Shown: positions 50,738-58,799 of the stretch, piece by piece
Layout of the letters: each line of letters starts with the position of its first letter
How positions within the stretch are numbered: the stretch's first letter is position 1
Translations under genes and position numbers: made by a program
Notes under the pieces: model-generated
Databases searched by the model: none
Told to the model about the DNA's origin: nothing
Seen by the model: the letters and a program-made list of their open reading frames with translations, nothing else
Assembly: GCA_020632925.1 (NCBI GenBank)
Contig: JACKER010000008.1
Coordinates: 62,001-126,000 of the forward strand
Length of the DNA: 64,000 nt
Source of the DNA: Alphaproteobacteria bacterium
GTDB lineage: Bacteria > Myxococcota_A > UBA796 > GCA-2862545
Direction of reading: 5' to 3'

Positions 50738-51784
50738 GCCGTCGGCCCCACCGGCGGGCCCCGTCATCGCGGCCACCAATGCGTCGGTGAAGCGGACGGC
50801 GCCCGCAGGGGCGAGGTGCCAGGCATCGTCCCACTCGTCGGCCGGAATCTCGAGACCGTCCATCGGGTAGAAGGGCACACCCTCCGCGCCGAGCCAGGAC
50901 GCCACGTCCCGCAGGGCCTCGGGTCGGGACTCGAGGAACTCGACCTTGGAGGCGTCGCGGGGCGGCATCCGGACCACCACCAGCTCCGCGTGGTACTGGC
51001 GGCACAGCGCCAGGATCTCCGGCAGGAACGTGGACGCCACGTCGGCCGCGACACCCACCTCACCGTCGCGGACGGCACCGCCGAACAGGTTTCGAAGCCC
51101 GCCGCCCTGAGGTCCACCTCCGGCGCCGAACACGTCCTCCATCTGCTCGTCGACGGGGACGCCCACCATGGCCTGGAGGGTGCGCGCGCCCTGCGCGAGG
51201 CCGTCCACCACCGACGCCCGCCACATCCGCCGGTGGAGGTTCGCCCGGTAGAGCAGGATCCGGCCGGTGTCGTCCATGCCGGAGACCCGCCGGACCACGG
51301 GGTCCTCCGTGCCCGCGATGCGGACGACCGCGGAGACGTCGGCGCCGACCACCGGACGCGTGATCCACAGCAGGCGGCTCGCGCCCAGGAGCACGATCTT
51401 CCGTGGCCGGTATCCCCGCTCGAAGACGCGGTAGCGCAGCAAGGCGTACCAGGCGCCCGGAGAGGACCCGGGGAGCGTGAGCAGCGCGCTGCGGTCGGGA
51501 TCCTGCCCCAGGCCCTCCGCGAGCAGCTCGACGTCGACGTTCCTGCGCGCCATCGAGTTGCCGACGACCACCAACCTCGGATCGTGGGCCCGAAGCGCGC
51601 CGTCCAGCTGCTCGGTGAGCTCGCACCGCTGCTGACACCGAGGGATGGGCTGCACCATCGCGACCACGAGGGCGGTGCTGACGGCGACCGGGACGGCCAC
51701 GGCGATCACGCGGAGCGGCCAGACACCGAGCCGCTGCAGCCCCTCGACCGCCAGCCGGGCGACCAGCGCGAGGAGCACGTTCAT
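50642..51784 (-). CDS. Second membrane-anchored SGNH-like protein
   Basis: 380 residues from the ATG at 51784 (GGAG upstream). A transmembrane helix lies at about 24-43 (LRVIAVAVPVAVSTALVVAM). An SGNH-like domain follows: RLVVVGNSMARRNVDVELLA near 68 has the GNS block in the same place as the 45558-47729 protein. A late segment DEWDDAWHLAPAGAVRFTDA holds D-x-x-H as the Asp/His pair. The final 30 residues lie antisense to the end of the MBOAT gene: the two genes converge and overlap by 96 bp. It overlaps the thiolase-like gene start (ATGA) and so ends the minus-strand operon. Confidence 0.75.
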   Translation of the reverse strand: MNVLLALVARLAVEGLQRLGVWPLRVIAVAVPVAVSTALVVAMVQPIPRCQQRCELTEQLDGALRAHDPRLVVVGNSMARRNVDVELLAEGLGQDPDRSALLTLPGSSPGAWYALLRYRVFERGYRPRKIVLLGASRLLWITRPVVGADVSAVVRIAGTEDPVVRRVSGMDDTGRILLYRANLHRRMWRASVVDGLAQGARTLQAMVGVPVDEQMEDVFGAGGGPQGGGLRNLFGGAVRDGEVGVAADVASTFLPEILALCRQYHAELVVVRMPPRDASKVEFLESRPEALRDVASWLGAEGVPFYPMDGLEIPADEWDDAWHLAPAGAVRFTDALVAAMTGPAGGADGSEAEVLEVRAAGLHEDQDRPDGEAPGGGLER

Positions 51785-52794
51785 CCCTGCTCCCAGGTCA
51801 GCGCCGCCCAGGACACACCACCACCGACGGCGGCGGAAGCGACGAGCCCGGATCCGCCCGTGCGCCGCCAGCGATCGAGCGCCACCAGGGGCGACGCGGC
51901 TCCGACACATCCCCACTCGGGGAGCACGTCGACCACCCGCCGCGTGGGCACGCCGTCGGCCAGCTCGAGCACCTGCTGCCGCGTGACGGCGTAGGGGAGG
52001 AGCGCGTCCGCCGCCCGCCCCGCCAACCCGTCGAGCAACGCGGCCCGCGCGTCGGCCCAGACCGCCCGGAGTCCCTGCTGGTAGGTCGCGTCCGGACGGC
52101 TGGCGACGAGGCGCTCCCCCGGACGTGGCGGGAGGCTCGCGGGCACGGTGAAGGCCCGGCCCGGCACCGTCGCGTGGCCCGCCGACAACGAACGCAGCGC
52201 GCCATCGCCGGGAGCGAGCACGACCGCGGCCGCCGCGTCGCCGTAGAGCAGCGCGAGGGCCACGTCCTCCGGATCGATCCACGGGCTGATGGCCTCGGCG
52301 GCCACGAGCAGCGCGGCGCGGGCCCCCTGGTCGACCGCCAGGCCGGCCTGGTGCCAGCCGAGGAGCCCCGCCGCGCCACCGGACCGCACGTCCCAGGACG
52401 CCGCGCGGGTCCCCAGCGCCTTCGCGACCCGGTGCGCGTCGCTGGCCGTGGGTCGGGTGGGGGTAGAGGTCGCGAACACGATGACGTCGAGGTCGTCGGG
52501 CCGTAGCCCTGCCTCCTCGAGCGCCGCGCGCGCAGCGGCGACCCCCAGGTCCACCGCGTCCGCCTGCGCCACGCGACCCGGCAGCGCGCACCAACCCCGA
52601 CGGCCGACGCCCCAGGCGGTCCGCGGGTGGTCGCGGTCGAGGGCGCGCTCCGCCAGGGCCGCCAACCACTCCGGGCCGAGCAGGGCCTCCCACGCGGCGT
52701 CGTTGTCCAGGTCGTGCGCCGCGCCGAGCAGATCACCGGGGCCACGGGTCGCGGTGGCCACCACGCGCACCCTGTCCAGGGGTCGGAACCGCAT
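51781..52794 (-). CDS. KASIII/thiolase-fold protein without the active-site Cys
   Basis: 337 residues with the beta-ketoacyl-ACP synthase III fold: GLRPDDLDVIVFATSTPTRP near 97, ALLYGDAAAAVVLAPGDG near 190, VLPEWGCVGAASPLVALDRW near 300. At the nucleophile position the sequence is WDVRSGGAAGLLG (134-146), with Gly in place of Cys. The second catalytic His block (PHxxN) reads LLPYAVTRQQV. So it cannot condense by the usual chemistry. It may be a structural partner (chain-length-factor-like), a decarboxylase, or an acyltransferase. It lies between SGNH and AMP-ligase genes. Confidence 0.75.
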   Translation of the reverse strand: MRFRPLDRVRVVATATRGPGDLLGAAHDLDNDAAWEALLGPEWLAALAERALDRDHPRTAWGVGRRGWCALPGRVAQADAVDLGVAAARAALEEAGLRPDDLDVIVFATSTPTRPTASDAHRVAKALGTRAASWDVRSGGAAGLLGWHQAGLAVDQGARAALLVAAEAISPWIDPEDVALALLYGDAAAAVVLAPGDGALRSLSAGHATVPGRAFTVPASLPPRPGERLVASRPDATYQQGLRAVWADARAALLDGLAGRAADALLPYAVTRQQVLELADGVPTRRVVDVLPEWGCVGAASPLVALDRWRRTGGSGLVASAAVGGGVSWAALTWEQG

Positions 52795-52797
52795 CGC

Positions 52798-54324
52798 TCA
52801 GATCCCTCGATCGCGCCCGGCCCAGAACGGGGCCCGCAGCTCGTCCTTCCGTACCTTCCCAGCGGCGTTGCGCGGCAGCGCCTCGGCGAGCACCACGCGG
52901 GTGGGGCACTTGTACCGCGCGAGCACGCTGCGGCAGTGGCGCACCAGCGACCGCTCGAAGGCGGCGGCGTCCCCGACCGGTTCGCGCGGCGCCACGAACG
53001 CGGTCACCGCCTCGCCCCAGACCTCGTGCGGGACGCCGATCACGGCGACCTCACGGACGGCGGGGTGGGCCTCGAGCGCGACCTCGACCTCCCGCGAGTA
53101 CACGTTCTCGCCGCCCACGAGGATCATGTCCTTGAGCCGATCGACGAGGAACAGCAGGCCGTCGGCGTCGAGGCGGCCCACGTCGCCGGTGTGGAACCAG
53201 CCCCCGCGCCAGGCCTCCGCCGTGGCCTCGGGGCGGGCGTGGTACCCGAGCGCGACGTTGGCACCGCGGGCCACGACCTCCCCGACCTCTCCCGGCGGCA
53301 GCGGCACGTCGTCCGGACCGACCACCCGCACCTCGCAGCAGGACAGCGCGCGCCCCGCGGCCGACAGACGCTCGGGGACCTCGTGGTCCGCCGGCAGGAG
53401 CGCGGTGAGCACGCCGGTGGTCTCGGTCAGCCCGTACCCCTGGAACCAGTCGCACGCGAAGAGCCGCCGGGCCTCGGCCGCGAGCGTCGGCGGCATGGGT
53501 GCGGCCCCGTAGATCAGGACCTCGAGCGCAGGGAAGGACGCGCCCGCCGCCTCCTTCTCGATCAGGATCCACCGGATCATGGCGGGGACGAGCAGCGCGT
53601 GGGTCACCCCCTCGTCCCGGAGCGCGCGCAGCGCCGCGGTCGGCGTGAACTCGCGGTGCAGCAGGAGGGTGGCGCCCATCGCCAGGCTCGACAGCGCCTG
53701 CGTGACGGCGCCGATGTGGAACAGCGGGGTCACCTGGAGGATCCGGCTGTGCGCGTCCAGCGGCACGAGCTCCGCCCAGGAGCGCACCAGCGCCACGAGG
53801 TTGCGCTCGCACAGCACGGCCCCCTTCGGTCGCCCGGTGGTGCCCGAGGTGTACATCTGGACCAGGGGCGCGTCGTGTCCGGTGGGGGCGCGCGAGGGGG
53901 CGACGGCGGCAGGGATCGCATCGACGTCGTCCAGCGGGTCGAAGCACCAGAACGCGGTCCGGTCTCCCCGCGCCACCCGCGCCTCCGCGAGCTGGGGCGC
54001 GACGTGGTCCGCCAGCAGCACCACCCGCGCGTCCGCGTCCTCGATCTGCCAGGCGAGCTCGGGCGGCTTGAGGTGGTGGTTCAGCGTGACGACGACGGCG
54101 CCGATCCACCGCGCGGCCAGCAGCGCCGCCACGATCTCCGCCCGGTTCTTCCCGCACACGGCGAAGCGCTCGCCGGGTGCCACGCGGGTCACCAGCGCCC
54201 CAGCCAGCGACGCCGTCCAGGCCTTCAGGTCCGCGCCGGTCACCCGCCGCTCCTGCTCCTCGATCAGCACGCGCTCGTCGGGGGCGCCCTCGAGCCAGTC
54301 GAGCAGGTCTTCCTCGAAGCTCAT
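52798..54324 (-). CDS. Acyl-AMP ligase (ANL superfamily)
   Basis: 508 residues. The P-loop-like motif YTSGTTGRPKG is at 158-168. Further motifs are WFQGYGLTETTG near 300, GWFHTGDVGRLDADG near 385, VDRLKDMILVGGENVYSREV near 404 and the C-terminal catalytic Lys in LPRNAAGKVRKDEL near 487. It adenylates a fatty or aryl acid and loads it on CoA or on a carrier protein. The ACP gene in the same cluster suggests an acyl-ACP ligase role. The start overlaps the stop of the KASIII gene (ATGA). Confidence 0.92.
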   Translation of the reverse strand: MSFEEDLLDWLEGAPDERVLIEEQERRVTGADLKAWTASLAGALVTRVAPGERFAVCGKNRAEIVAALLAARWIGAVVVTLNHHLKPPELAWQIEDADARVVLLADHVAPQLAEARVARGDRTAFWCFDPLDDVDAIPAAVAPSRAPTGHDAPLVQMYTSGTTGRPKGAVLCERNLVALVRSWAELVPLDAHSRILQVTPLFHIGAVTQALSSLAMGATLLLHREFTPTAALRALRDEGVTHALLVPAMIRWILIEKEAAGASFPALEVLIYGAAPMPPTLAAEARRLFACDWFQGYGLTETTGVLTALLPADHEVPERLSAAGRALSCCEVRVVGPDDVPLPPGEVGEVVARGANVALGYHARPEATAEAWRGGWFHTGDVGRLDADGLLFLVDRLKDMILVGGENVYSREVEVALEAHPAVREVAVIGVPHEVWGEAVTAFVAPREPVGDAAAFERSLVRHCRSVLARYKCPTRVVLAEALPRNAAGKVRKDELRAPFWAGRDRGI

Positions 54325-55304
54325 CGGGTCCACCGGACGAGGGCGGCGCCCGCCGTGGCGCCAGCGCCGACCGCGGTGAGCAGCAACAGCTGGCCCGGGC
54401 GGACGGTGCCGTCGCGGACGGCGTCGTGGAGCGCGAGCGGGATGCTGGCCCCGGAGACGTTGCCGTGCTCGGCGATCCGGTCGAGCGTGCGCTCCCAGGG
54501 AACGCCGAGCCGATGGGCGATGGCCTCCGTCAGCCGCGCGTTGCCCTGGTGAGGCACCAGCAGGTCCACCTGATCGAGCGAGACCCCGGAGGTGGCCAAC
54601 ACGCCCTCGACGGACTCCTCCACGAGCCGCAGGAAGTGGTCGAAGATCTCGCGCCGCCCGTCGACCCGGAGGTGGTGCAGCCGCTCGGCGAGGGTGTCCG
54701 GGCTGGTCGGCAGCGCGGCACCCCCCGCGGGGACGTAGGCGCCGAGCATCTCCATGCCCTCGGCCAGGAGGTGGACCCCGATCACACCGGGCTCCTCGGA
54801 CCGCTCCAGCACCACGGCGGCGGCCCCGTCGCTGAACAGCACGGACGCCCGGTGGTCCGTCTTGTCGATGAACCGCGAGCGCGCCTCCGCGCACACCACG
54901 AGGACGCGCCGGGCCCCGTTGCGCAGCGCCCCCGCGCCCGCGTCCAGCGCGTAGAGGAAGCCGGTGCAGGTGGCGGCGAGGTCGTAGGCCGCGCACCTCG
55001 CGCCGATCTTGCGGAGCACCCGGGTCGACGTCGGCGGCGTGGGCATGTCCGGGCTCACGGTGGCGAGCACGAGCCGGTCGATGTCCGTCGGGGCGAGCCC
55101 CGCGTCCCGGAGCGCCGCCAGCGCCGCCTCCGCGGCCAGGTCCGACGTCGTCTGCCCCTCGGCGAGCCAGTGGCGCGAGCGGATGCCGGTGTTCCGCTCG
55201 ATCCACTCGGGCGTCACGGTGAGCCCGTAGCGCTCGATCAGCGTCGGGTTGTCGATGCGCTCCTCGGGGATGGCGGCGCCGATCCCGGTGATGGCGACGT
55301 TCAC
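54321..55304 (-). CDS. Beta-ketoacyl-ACP synthase III (FabH-like)
   Basis: 327 residues from the GTG at 55304, one base after the P450 stop; GGAGG lies in the P450 3' end. The catalytic triad is intact: Cys113 in LAATCTGFLYA, His252 in LLVPHQGNAR, Asn282 in HGNVSGASIPL. The N-terminus VAITGIGAAIPEERIDNPTL is typical. FabH-like enzymes start chains by condensing an acyl-CoA or acyl-ACP with malonyl-ACP. In a cluster with a Cys-less homologue it may start the chain or transfer acyl groups. Confidence 0.93.
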   Translation of the reverse strand: MNVAITGIGAAIPEERIDNPTLIERYGLTVTPEWIERNTGIRSRHWLAEGQTTSDLAAEAALAALRDAGLAPTDIDRLVLATVSPDMPTPPTSTRVLRKIGARCAAYDLAATCTGFLYALDAGAGALRNGARRVLVVCAEARSRFIDKTDHRASVLFSDGAAAVVLERSEEPGVIGVHLLAEGMEMLGAYVPAGGAALPTSPDTLAERLHHLRVDGRREIFDHFLRLVEESVEGVLATSGVSLDQVDLLVPHQGNARLTEAIAHRLGVPWERTLDRIAEHGNVSGASIPLALHDAVRDGTVRPGQLLLLTAVGAGATAGAALVRWTR

Positions 55305-55305
55305 C

Positions 55306-56514
55306 TCAGCCTCCACCGAGCAGCCGCAGCGGGAGCCTGCGGGGGCCGCGGACGGTGCCCTCGGACCAGGTGACGGGCTCGCCGGGCACGAGCTCGAACT
55401 CGGGGATGCGCGCGAGCCAGACGTCGAGCGCGGTCCGAAGCTCCATGCGCGCCAGGTTCGAGCCGAGGCAGCGGTGGATGCCGAGGCCGAAGGCGACGTG
55501 CGGGTTCTCGGCGCGGTCGAGGCGGACGACGTCGGGGTCCGGGAAGACCTCGGGATCGCGGTTCGCGGCCGGGAACGACAGGAGCACCATGCTGCCCGCC
55601 TTCATCGGACAGCCGCCGAGCTCGGTGTCGCGCACGACCTCCCGGGCCATGGCCACCGGCGCGTAGGCCCGCAGCAGCTCCTCGATCGCCGTGTCCACCG
55701 CGCGGGTGTCGCCGTCGCGGAACGCGGCCGCCAGCGTCCGTCGGTCGTCGACGTGCGTCGCGAGGTGCCACAGGCAGCTCCCGATGGCGCTCCAGGTGGT
55801 GTCGATGCCCGCGATCATCAACAGCCGGAGGATGGCGACGATGTCGTCGCGATCGAGCTTCCGGCCCTCGGGCTCCACCGCCAGCAGGTACCCGATCAGG
55901 TCGTCCGTCCCGCCCGGACACGCCTCCACCTTCTCCCGGAAGTAGGCGTTGATCGCCTGTAGCGCACGCAGCGCCCTCGGCATGTCGTGGATCCCCTCTT
56001 GCAGCGCCTCGGTGATCCAGTGCCGGAAGCGCTCGCCGTCGGACGCCGGCACGCCGAGCAGGTGGCACATGACACGCACGGGGACGTGCTGTGCGTACTG
56101 CTGGGCGCCGTCGCAGGTCTCGCCATCCGCGAGGGCGTTCACCAGCTCCTCGCAGGCGGCCCGGGTGAACGGCTCGAGCTTCGCGACCGACCGGAGCGAG
56201 AACGGAGGGAGCAGCGGCAGCCGCAGGCGCTTGTGGTCGGGCGGGTCGGACGTGATCGGGGGTGCCGGGTGGGGCGGCTCGATCTTGCGGTCGCGGATGA
56301 CGACGCGCCGGGACGAGAAGGTCTCGGTGTCGTAGGCGATGGCGCGCACGTCGGCGTAGCGCGTGGGCAGCCAGACGCCGTCCTGGAAGCGATCCGTGTG
56401 TGCGATCGGGCAGGTGCGGCGCAGCTCGGACCATAGCGTGTACGGGTCGGCGGTCCACCGCGGATCGGTGTGATCGAAGTCCGTGGTCCAGTCTTCGACG
56501 GGAGACCGACTCAC
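55306..56514 (-). CDS. Cytochrome P450
   Basis: 402 residues from the GTG at 56514 (GGGAGG upstream). P450 features: I-helix AGIDTTWSAIGS near 245, ExxR in EELLRAYAPVAMAREVV near 285, and the heme-binding FGLGIHRCLGSNLA at 342-355 with axial Cys349. The length and soluble N-terminus are of the bacterial class. The start overlaps the stop of a ferredoxin gene, its likely electron donor. It probably hydroxylates or epoxidises the acyl product. Confidence 0.95.
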   Translation of the reverse strand: MSRSPVEDWTTDFDHTDPRWTADPYTLWSELRRTCPIAHTDRFQDGVWLPTRYADVRAIAYDTETFSSRRVVIRDRKIEPPHPAPPITSDPPDHKRLRLPLLPPFSLRSVAKLEPFTRAACEELVNALADGETCDGAQQYAQHVPVRVMCHLLGVPASDGERFRHWITEALQEGIHDMPRALRALQAINAYFREKVEACPGGTDDLIGYLLAVEPEGRKLDRDDIVAILRLLMIAGIDTTWSAIGSCLWHLATHVDDRRTLAAAFRDGDTRAVDTAIEELLRAYAPVAMAREVVRDTELGGCPMKAGSMVLLSFPAANRDPEVFPDPDVVRLDRAENPHVAFGLGIHRCLGSNLARMELRTALDVWLARIPEFELVPGEPVTWSEGTVRGPRRLPLRLLGGG

Positions 56515-56729
56515 GCGCCGCCTCCCTCGCGCAGCACGAGCGCGCGCTCGGGGCAGTTGAGGACGGCCAGCCGGGCGCGCTCCAGGGCCTCGGGCGACAC
56601 GCGTCCGTCCCCGAGGAGCACGACGTTCCCGAGCTCGTCGCAGTCGAACAGATCGGGCGCGATGGCCACGCAGCGGCTGTGCCCCTGACAGCGGTCCTCC
56701 ACGACCTCGATCCGTGCCTCGTCCGGCAT
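56511..56729 (-). CDS. Ferredoxin with CxxHxxC motif (P450 partner)
   Basis: 72 residues. Cluster ligands are Cys14-x2-His17-x2-Cys20 (RCQGHSRC) and Cys59 in NCPERAL. The CxxHxxC form replaces the second Cys of usual [3Fe-4S]/[4Fe-4S] ferredoxins and occurs in P450-coupled ferredoxins of actinobacteria and myxobacteria. It is the first gene of the minus-strand operon running to the second SGNH gene and overlaps the P450 gene. Confidence 0.92.
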   Translation of the reverse strand: MPDEARIEVVEDRCQGHSRCVAIAPDLFDCDELGNVVLLGDGRVSPEALERARLAVLNCPERALVLREGGGA

Positions 56730-56810
56730 CCTCGCCCCCTGTCGCGCAACGGACAGCATATGCCCACCTCTCCCCGATGTCCCAGGCGGCACGTTCCTCA
56801 CGGCCTCGGA

Positions 56811-56816
56811 TAGAAT
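56811..56816 (+). promoter_or_regulatory. Putative -10 TAGAAT before the SDR gene
   Basis: TAGAAT in GGATAGAATCGGG lies 24 bases before the GTG at 56840. A start site about 7 bases downstream would rule out the ATG at 56777 and support the GTG. It sits in the 110-bp divergent region shared with the ferredoxin operon. Confidence 0.4.
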
Positions 56817-56839
56817 CGGGTCCGGAGAGTCGCCTCGAA

Positions 56840-57565
56840 GTGGGTCGCGCGGTCCTGGTGGTGGGTGTCGGACCGTCGCTCGGGCGGGCGGTGGCTTCGC
56901 GGCTCGGGCGCGACGGGTGGCGGGTCGTGGCCTCGGGGCGGCGCGAGGAGCATGTCCGCGCCTGCGTCGACGGTGTGCTGGCGGCGGGTGGCGCGGCCGA
57001 GGCGCTGGTGGGCGACGTGCGGGACGCCGACTGGCTGGCGCGCGTGCACGCCACGGGACCGATCGACGCCGTGGTGTGGGTGGCCTCGGCCTACGCGCCC
57101 TACGCCCGCCTCGAGCGGACCGCGCCGGCGTCCTTCGACGAGGTGCACGAGGTGGGCGTGCGCGCACCCTACCTGCTGGCCCGCGCGCTGCTGCCGGACA
57201 TGCGGGAGCGGCGATGGGGGCGCTTCGTGTTCGTCGGCTCGGTCGTCGGCGCTCGTCCCGGCCCGGGCCAGGCGGCCTACGCGACGGCCAAGGCGGCGCA
57301 GGTCGCGCTGGCGCGGACCATCGCCAGCGAGGCGGGGCGCGAGGGCGTGACCGCCAACGTCGTGGCGCTCGGCCTCGTGGACACGGAGCGCACGCTCGCC
57401 ATGCCGCCCGAGACGCGCGAGGCGCTCGTCGCCCGCACGGCGCTGGGGCGAGCCGGGACCACGGAGGAGGTGGCCGGGGTCGTCGCCTTCCTGCTCGGGC
57501 CCGACGCCGACTACGTCACCGGCGCGGTGATCCCGGTGGACGGTGGCGCCGGCGCGGCCCTGTAG
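56840..57565 (+). CDS. Short-chain dehydrogenase/reductase
   Basis: 241 residues from the GTG at 56840, where GGAGAG lies upstream and a TAGAAT box precedes it. The nucleotide loop is VGVGPSLGRAVASRLGRDGW instead of TGxxxGxG. The catalytic Tyr-x3-Lys is in GQAAYATAKAAQVALARTI near 152. The C-terminal YVTGAVIPVDGG is typical of FabG-like SDRs. It may reduce a beta-keto intermediate of the adjacent cluster, facing away from the ferredoxin operon. The usual N-D-A-G block reads WVASAYAPY, a variant. Confidence 0.88.
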   Translation: MGRAVLVVGVGPSLGRAVASRLGRDGWRVVASGRREEHVRACVDGVLAAGGAAEALVGDVRDADWLARVHATGPIDAVVWVASAYAPYARLERTAPASFDEVHEVGVRAPYLLARALLPDMRERRWGRFVFVGSVVGARPGPGQAAYATAKAAQVALARTIASEAGREGVTANVVALGLVDTERTLAMPPETREALVARTALGRAGTTEEVAGVVAFLLGPDADYVTGAVIPVDGGAGAAL

Positions 57566-57568
57566 GCC

Positions 57569-58759
57569 GTGATCACCTACCTGACCGACCTCGAGGGGCG
57601 CTGGGACAAGCTCGAGCAGGCCTGCGAGGGCAGCGCGTGGCTCTCGCTGCGCGGCGACGAGCTGGTGCTGGCGCCGGGGAGCTCGCTCGTGTTCGGCGGC
57701 GACGCGATCGACCGGGGGCCGGCCGGCCGGCGGATCGTGGCGACGCTGCTCCGCGCCAGGCGCCGCTACGGCGACCGCGTGGTGCTGCTCGCGGGCAACC
57801 GGGACATCAACAAGCTGCGCCTGCACCGGGAGCTCGGCGGCCACCCTCCGGAACGCGCGCCCGCGGAGGTCCGCGCCGACCCCGTGGCGCTGCTGCGGTG
57901 GATCTTCGCCAACACGATGGGGGCTCGCGAGGCCTTCGCGCACCGCGCGGCGGAGCTCGCGGCGAAGGGGCGAGCGGCCGACGACGAGGCCGTGGTGCGC
58001 TCGTTCGCACGGGACGTGGCGCCCGGTGGCGCGCTCGCGACCTACCTCGCGGCCTGCACGCTGGCGCACCGGGCGGGGCGCACGCTGTTCGTCCACGGTG
58101 CGGTCACCGCCGACAGCCTGGGGACCGTGCCGGGCACCGCACCCATCGACGACGTCGACGGCTGGGTGGCGGCGCTCGACGCGTTCCACGCCGACCAGGT
58201 GGGTGCCTTCGCCGAGCAACGCGTGGTGGACGGTGTCCCCGGGTGGTCCGCCCTCGTCGCCTACCAGGCCCCCATCCCGGGGACCCTCGCGCACCAGGGC
58301 AGCGTGGTCTATGGGCGGCTCGCGGACCGGCACAACGACCCCCGCCTGCCGGAAGCGAGCGTGCTGGCGCGGCTGCGCGCCGCCGGCATCGATCGCCTGG
58401 TGGTCGGCCACACGCCGGTGGGCGACGTGCCCGCGGTGCTGCGCCGCGACGGGTTCACCCTGGTGATGGCGGACAACAGCTACGGTCGGCTCGAGCACGG
58501 GACGCGGGTGGAGATCGACGAGCATCGGATCGCCTGGTGGGGTCGGTGTCGCCTCGACGACGGCTCCGAGATCGAGGCCTCGGCGACGGTGGAGGACGAG
58601 GTGGGCGAGGTCGGGCGGGTCACGGCGGAGGGGCGGCTGGTCAAGGCGCGCACGCCCGACGGCTGGCTCCTGTTCCGAGCGCTGGCCGAGCGGCGGGTCG
58701 AGCAGGTGGTCGTGGCGGACCCGGGCGAGCTGTCCGACGTGCCGCACATCATCGCGTGA
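57569..58759 (+). CDS. Calcineurin-like metallophosphoesterase
   Basis: 396 residues from a GTG three bases after the SDR stop. Metal-binding blocks: TDLEGRWDK near 4 (D-x-E in place of D-x-H), VFGGDAIDRGP near 45, LLAGNRDINKLR near 72 (GN-x-D), TLFVHGAVT near 172, and VVGHTPVGDVPAVLRRDGF near 280 (GHTP). A beta-rich tail of about 80 residues follows. It is probably a hydrolase of phosphoesters. The D-x-E change and GNRDINKLR match a small bacterial subgroup of unknown substrate. Confidence 0.82.
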   Translation: MITYLTDLEGRWDKLEQACEGSAWLSLRGDELVLAPGSSLVFGGDAIDRGPAGRRIVATLLRARRRYGDRVVLLAGNRDINKLRLHRELGGHPPERAPAEVRADPVALLRWIFANTMGAREAFAHRAAELAAKGRAADDEAVVRSFARDVAPGGALATYLAACTLAHRAGRTLFVHGAVTADSLGTVPGTAPIDDVDGWVAALDAFHADQVGAFAEQRVVDGVPGWSALVAYQAPIPGTLAHQGSVVYGRLADRHNDPRLPEASVLARLRAAGIDRLVVGHTPVGDVPAVLRRDGFTLVMADNSYGRLEHGTRVEIDEHRIAWWGRCRLDDGSEIEASATVEDEVGEVGRVTAEGRLVKARTPDGWLLFRALAERRVEQVVVADPGELSDVPHIIA

Positions 58760-58799
58760 TCATCCAGCCGTAACGTCGACTCACGACGAGCGGTGTGCG

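Noticed and set aside
56714..56839. Longer SDR starting at the ATG 56777 or upstream
   Set aside because: The TAGAAT box lies downstream of that start, and the extra residues do not resemble the SDR fold.
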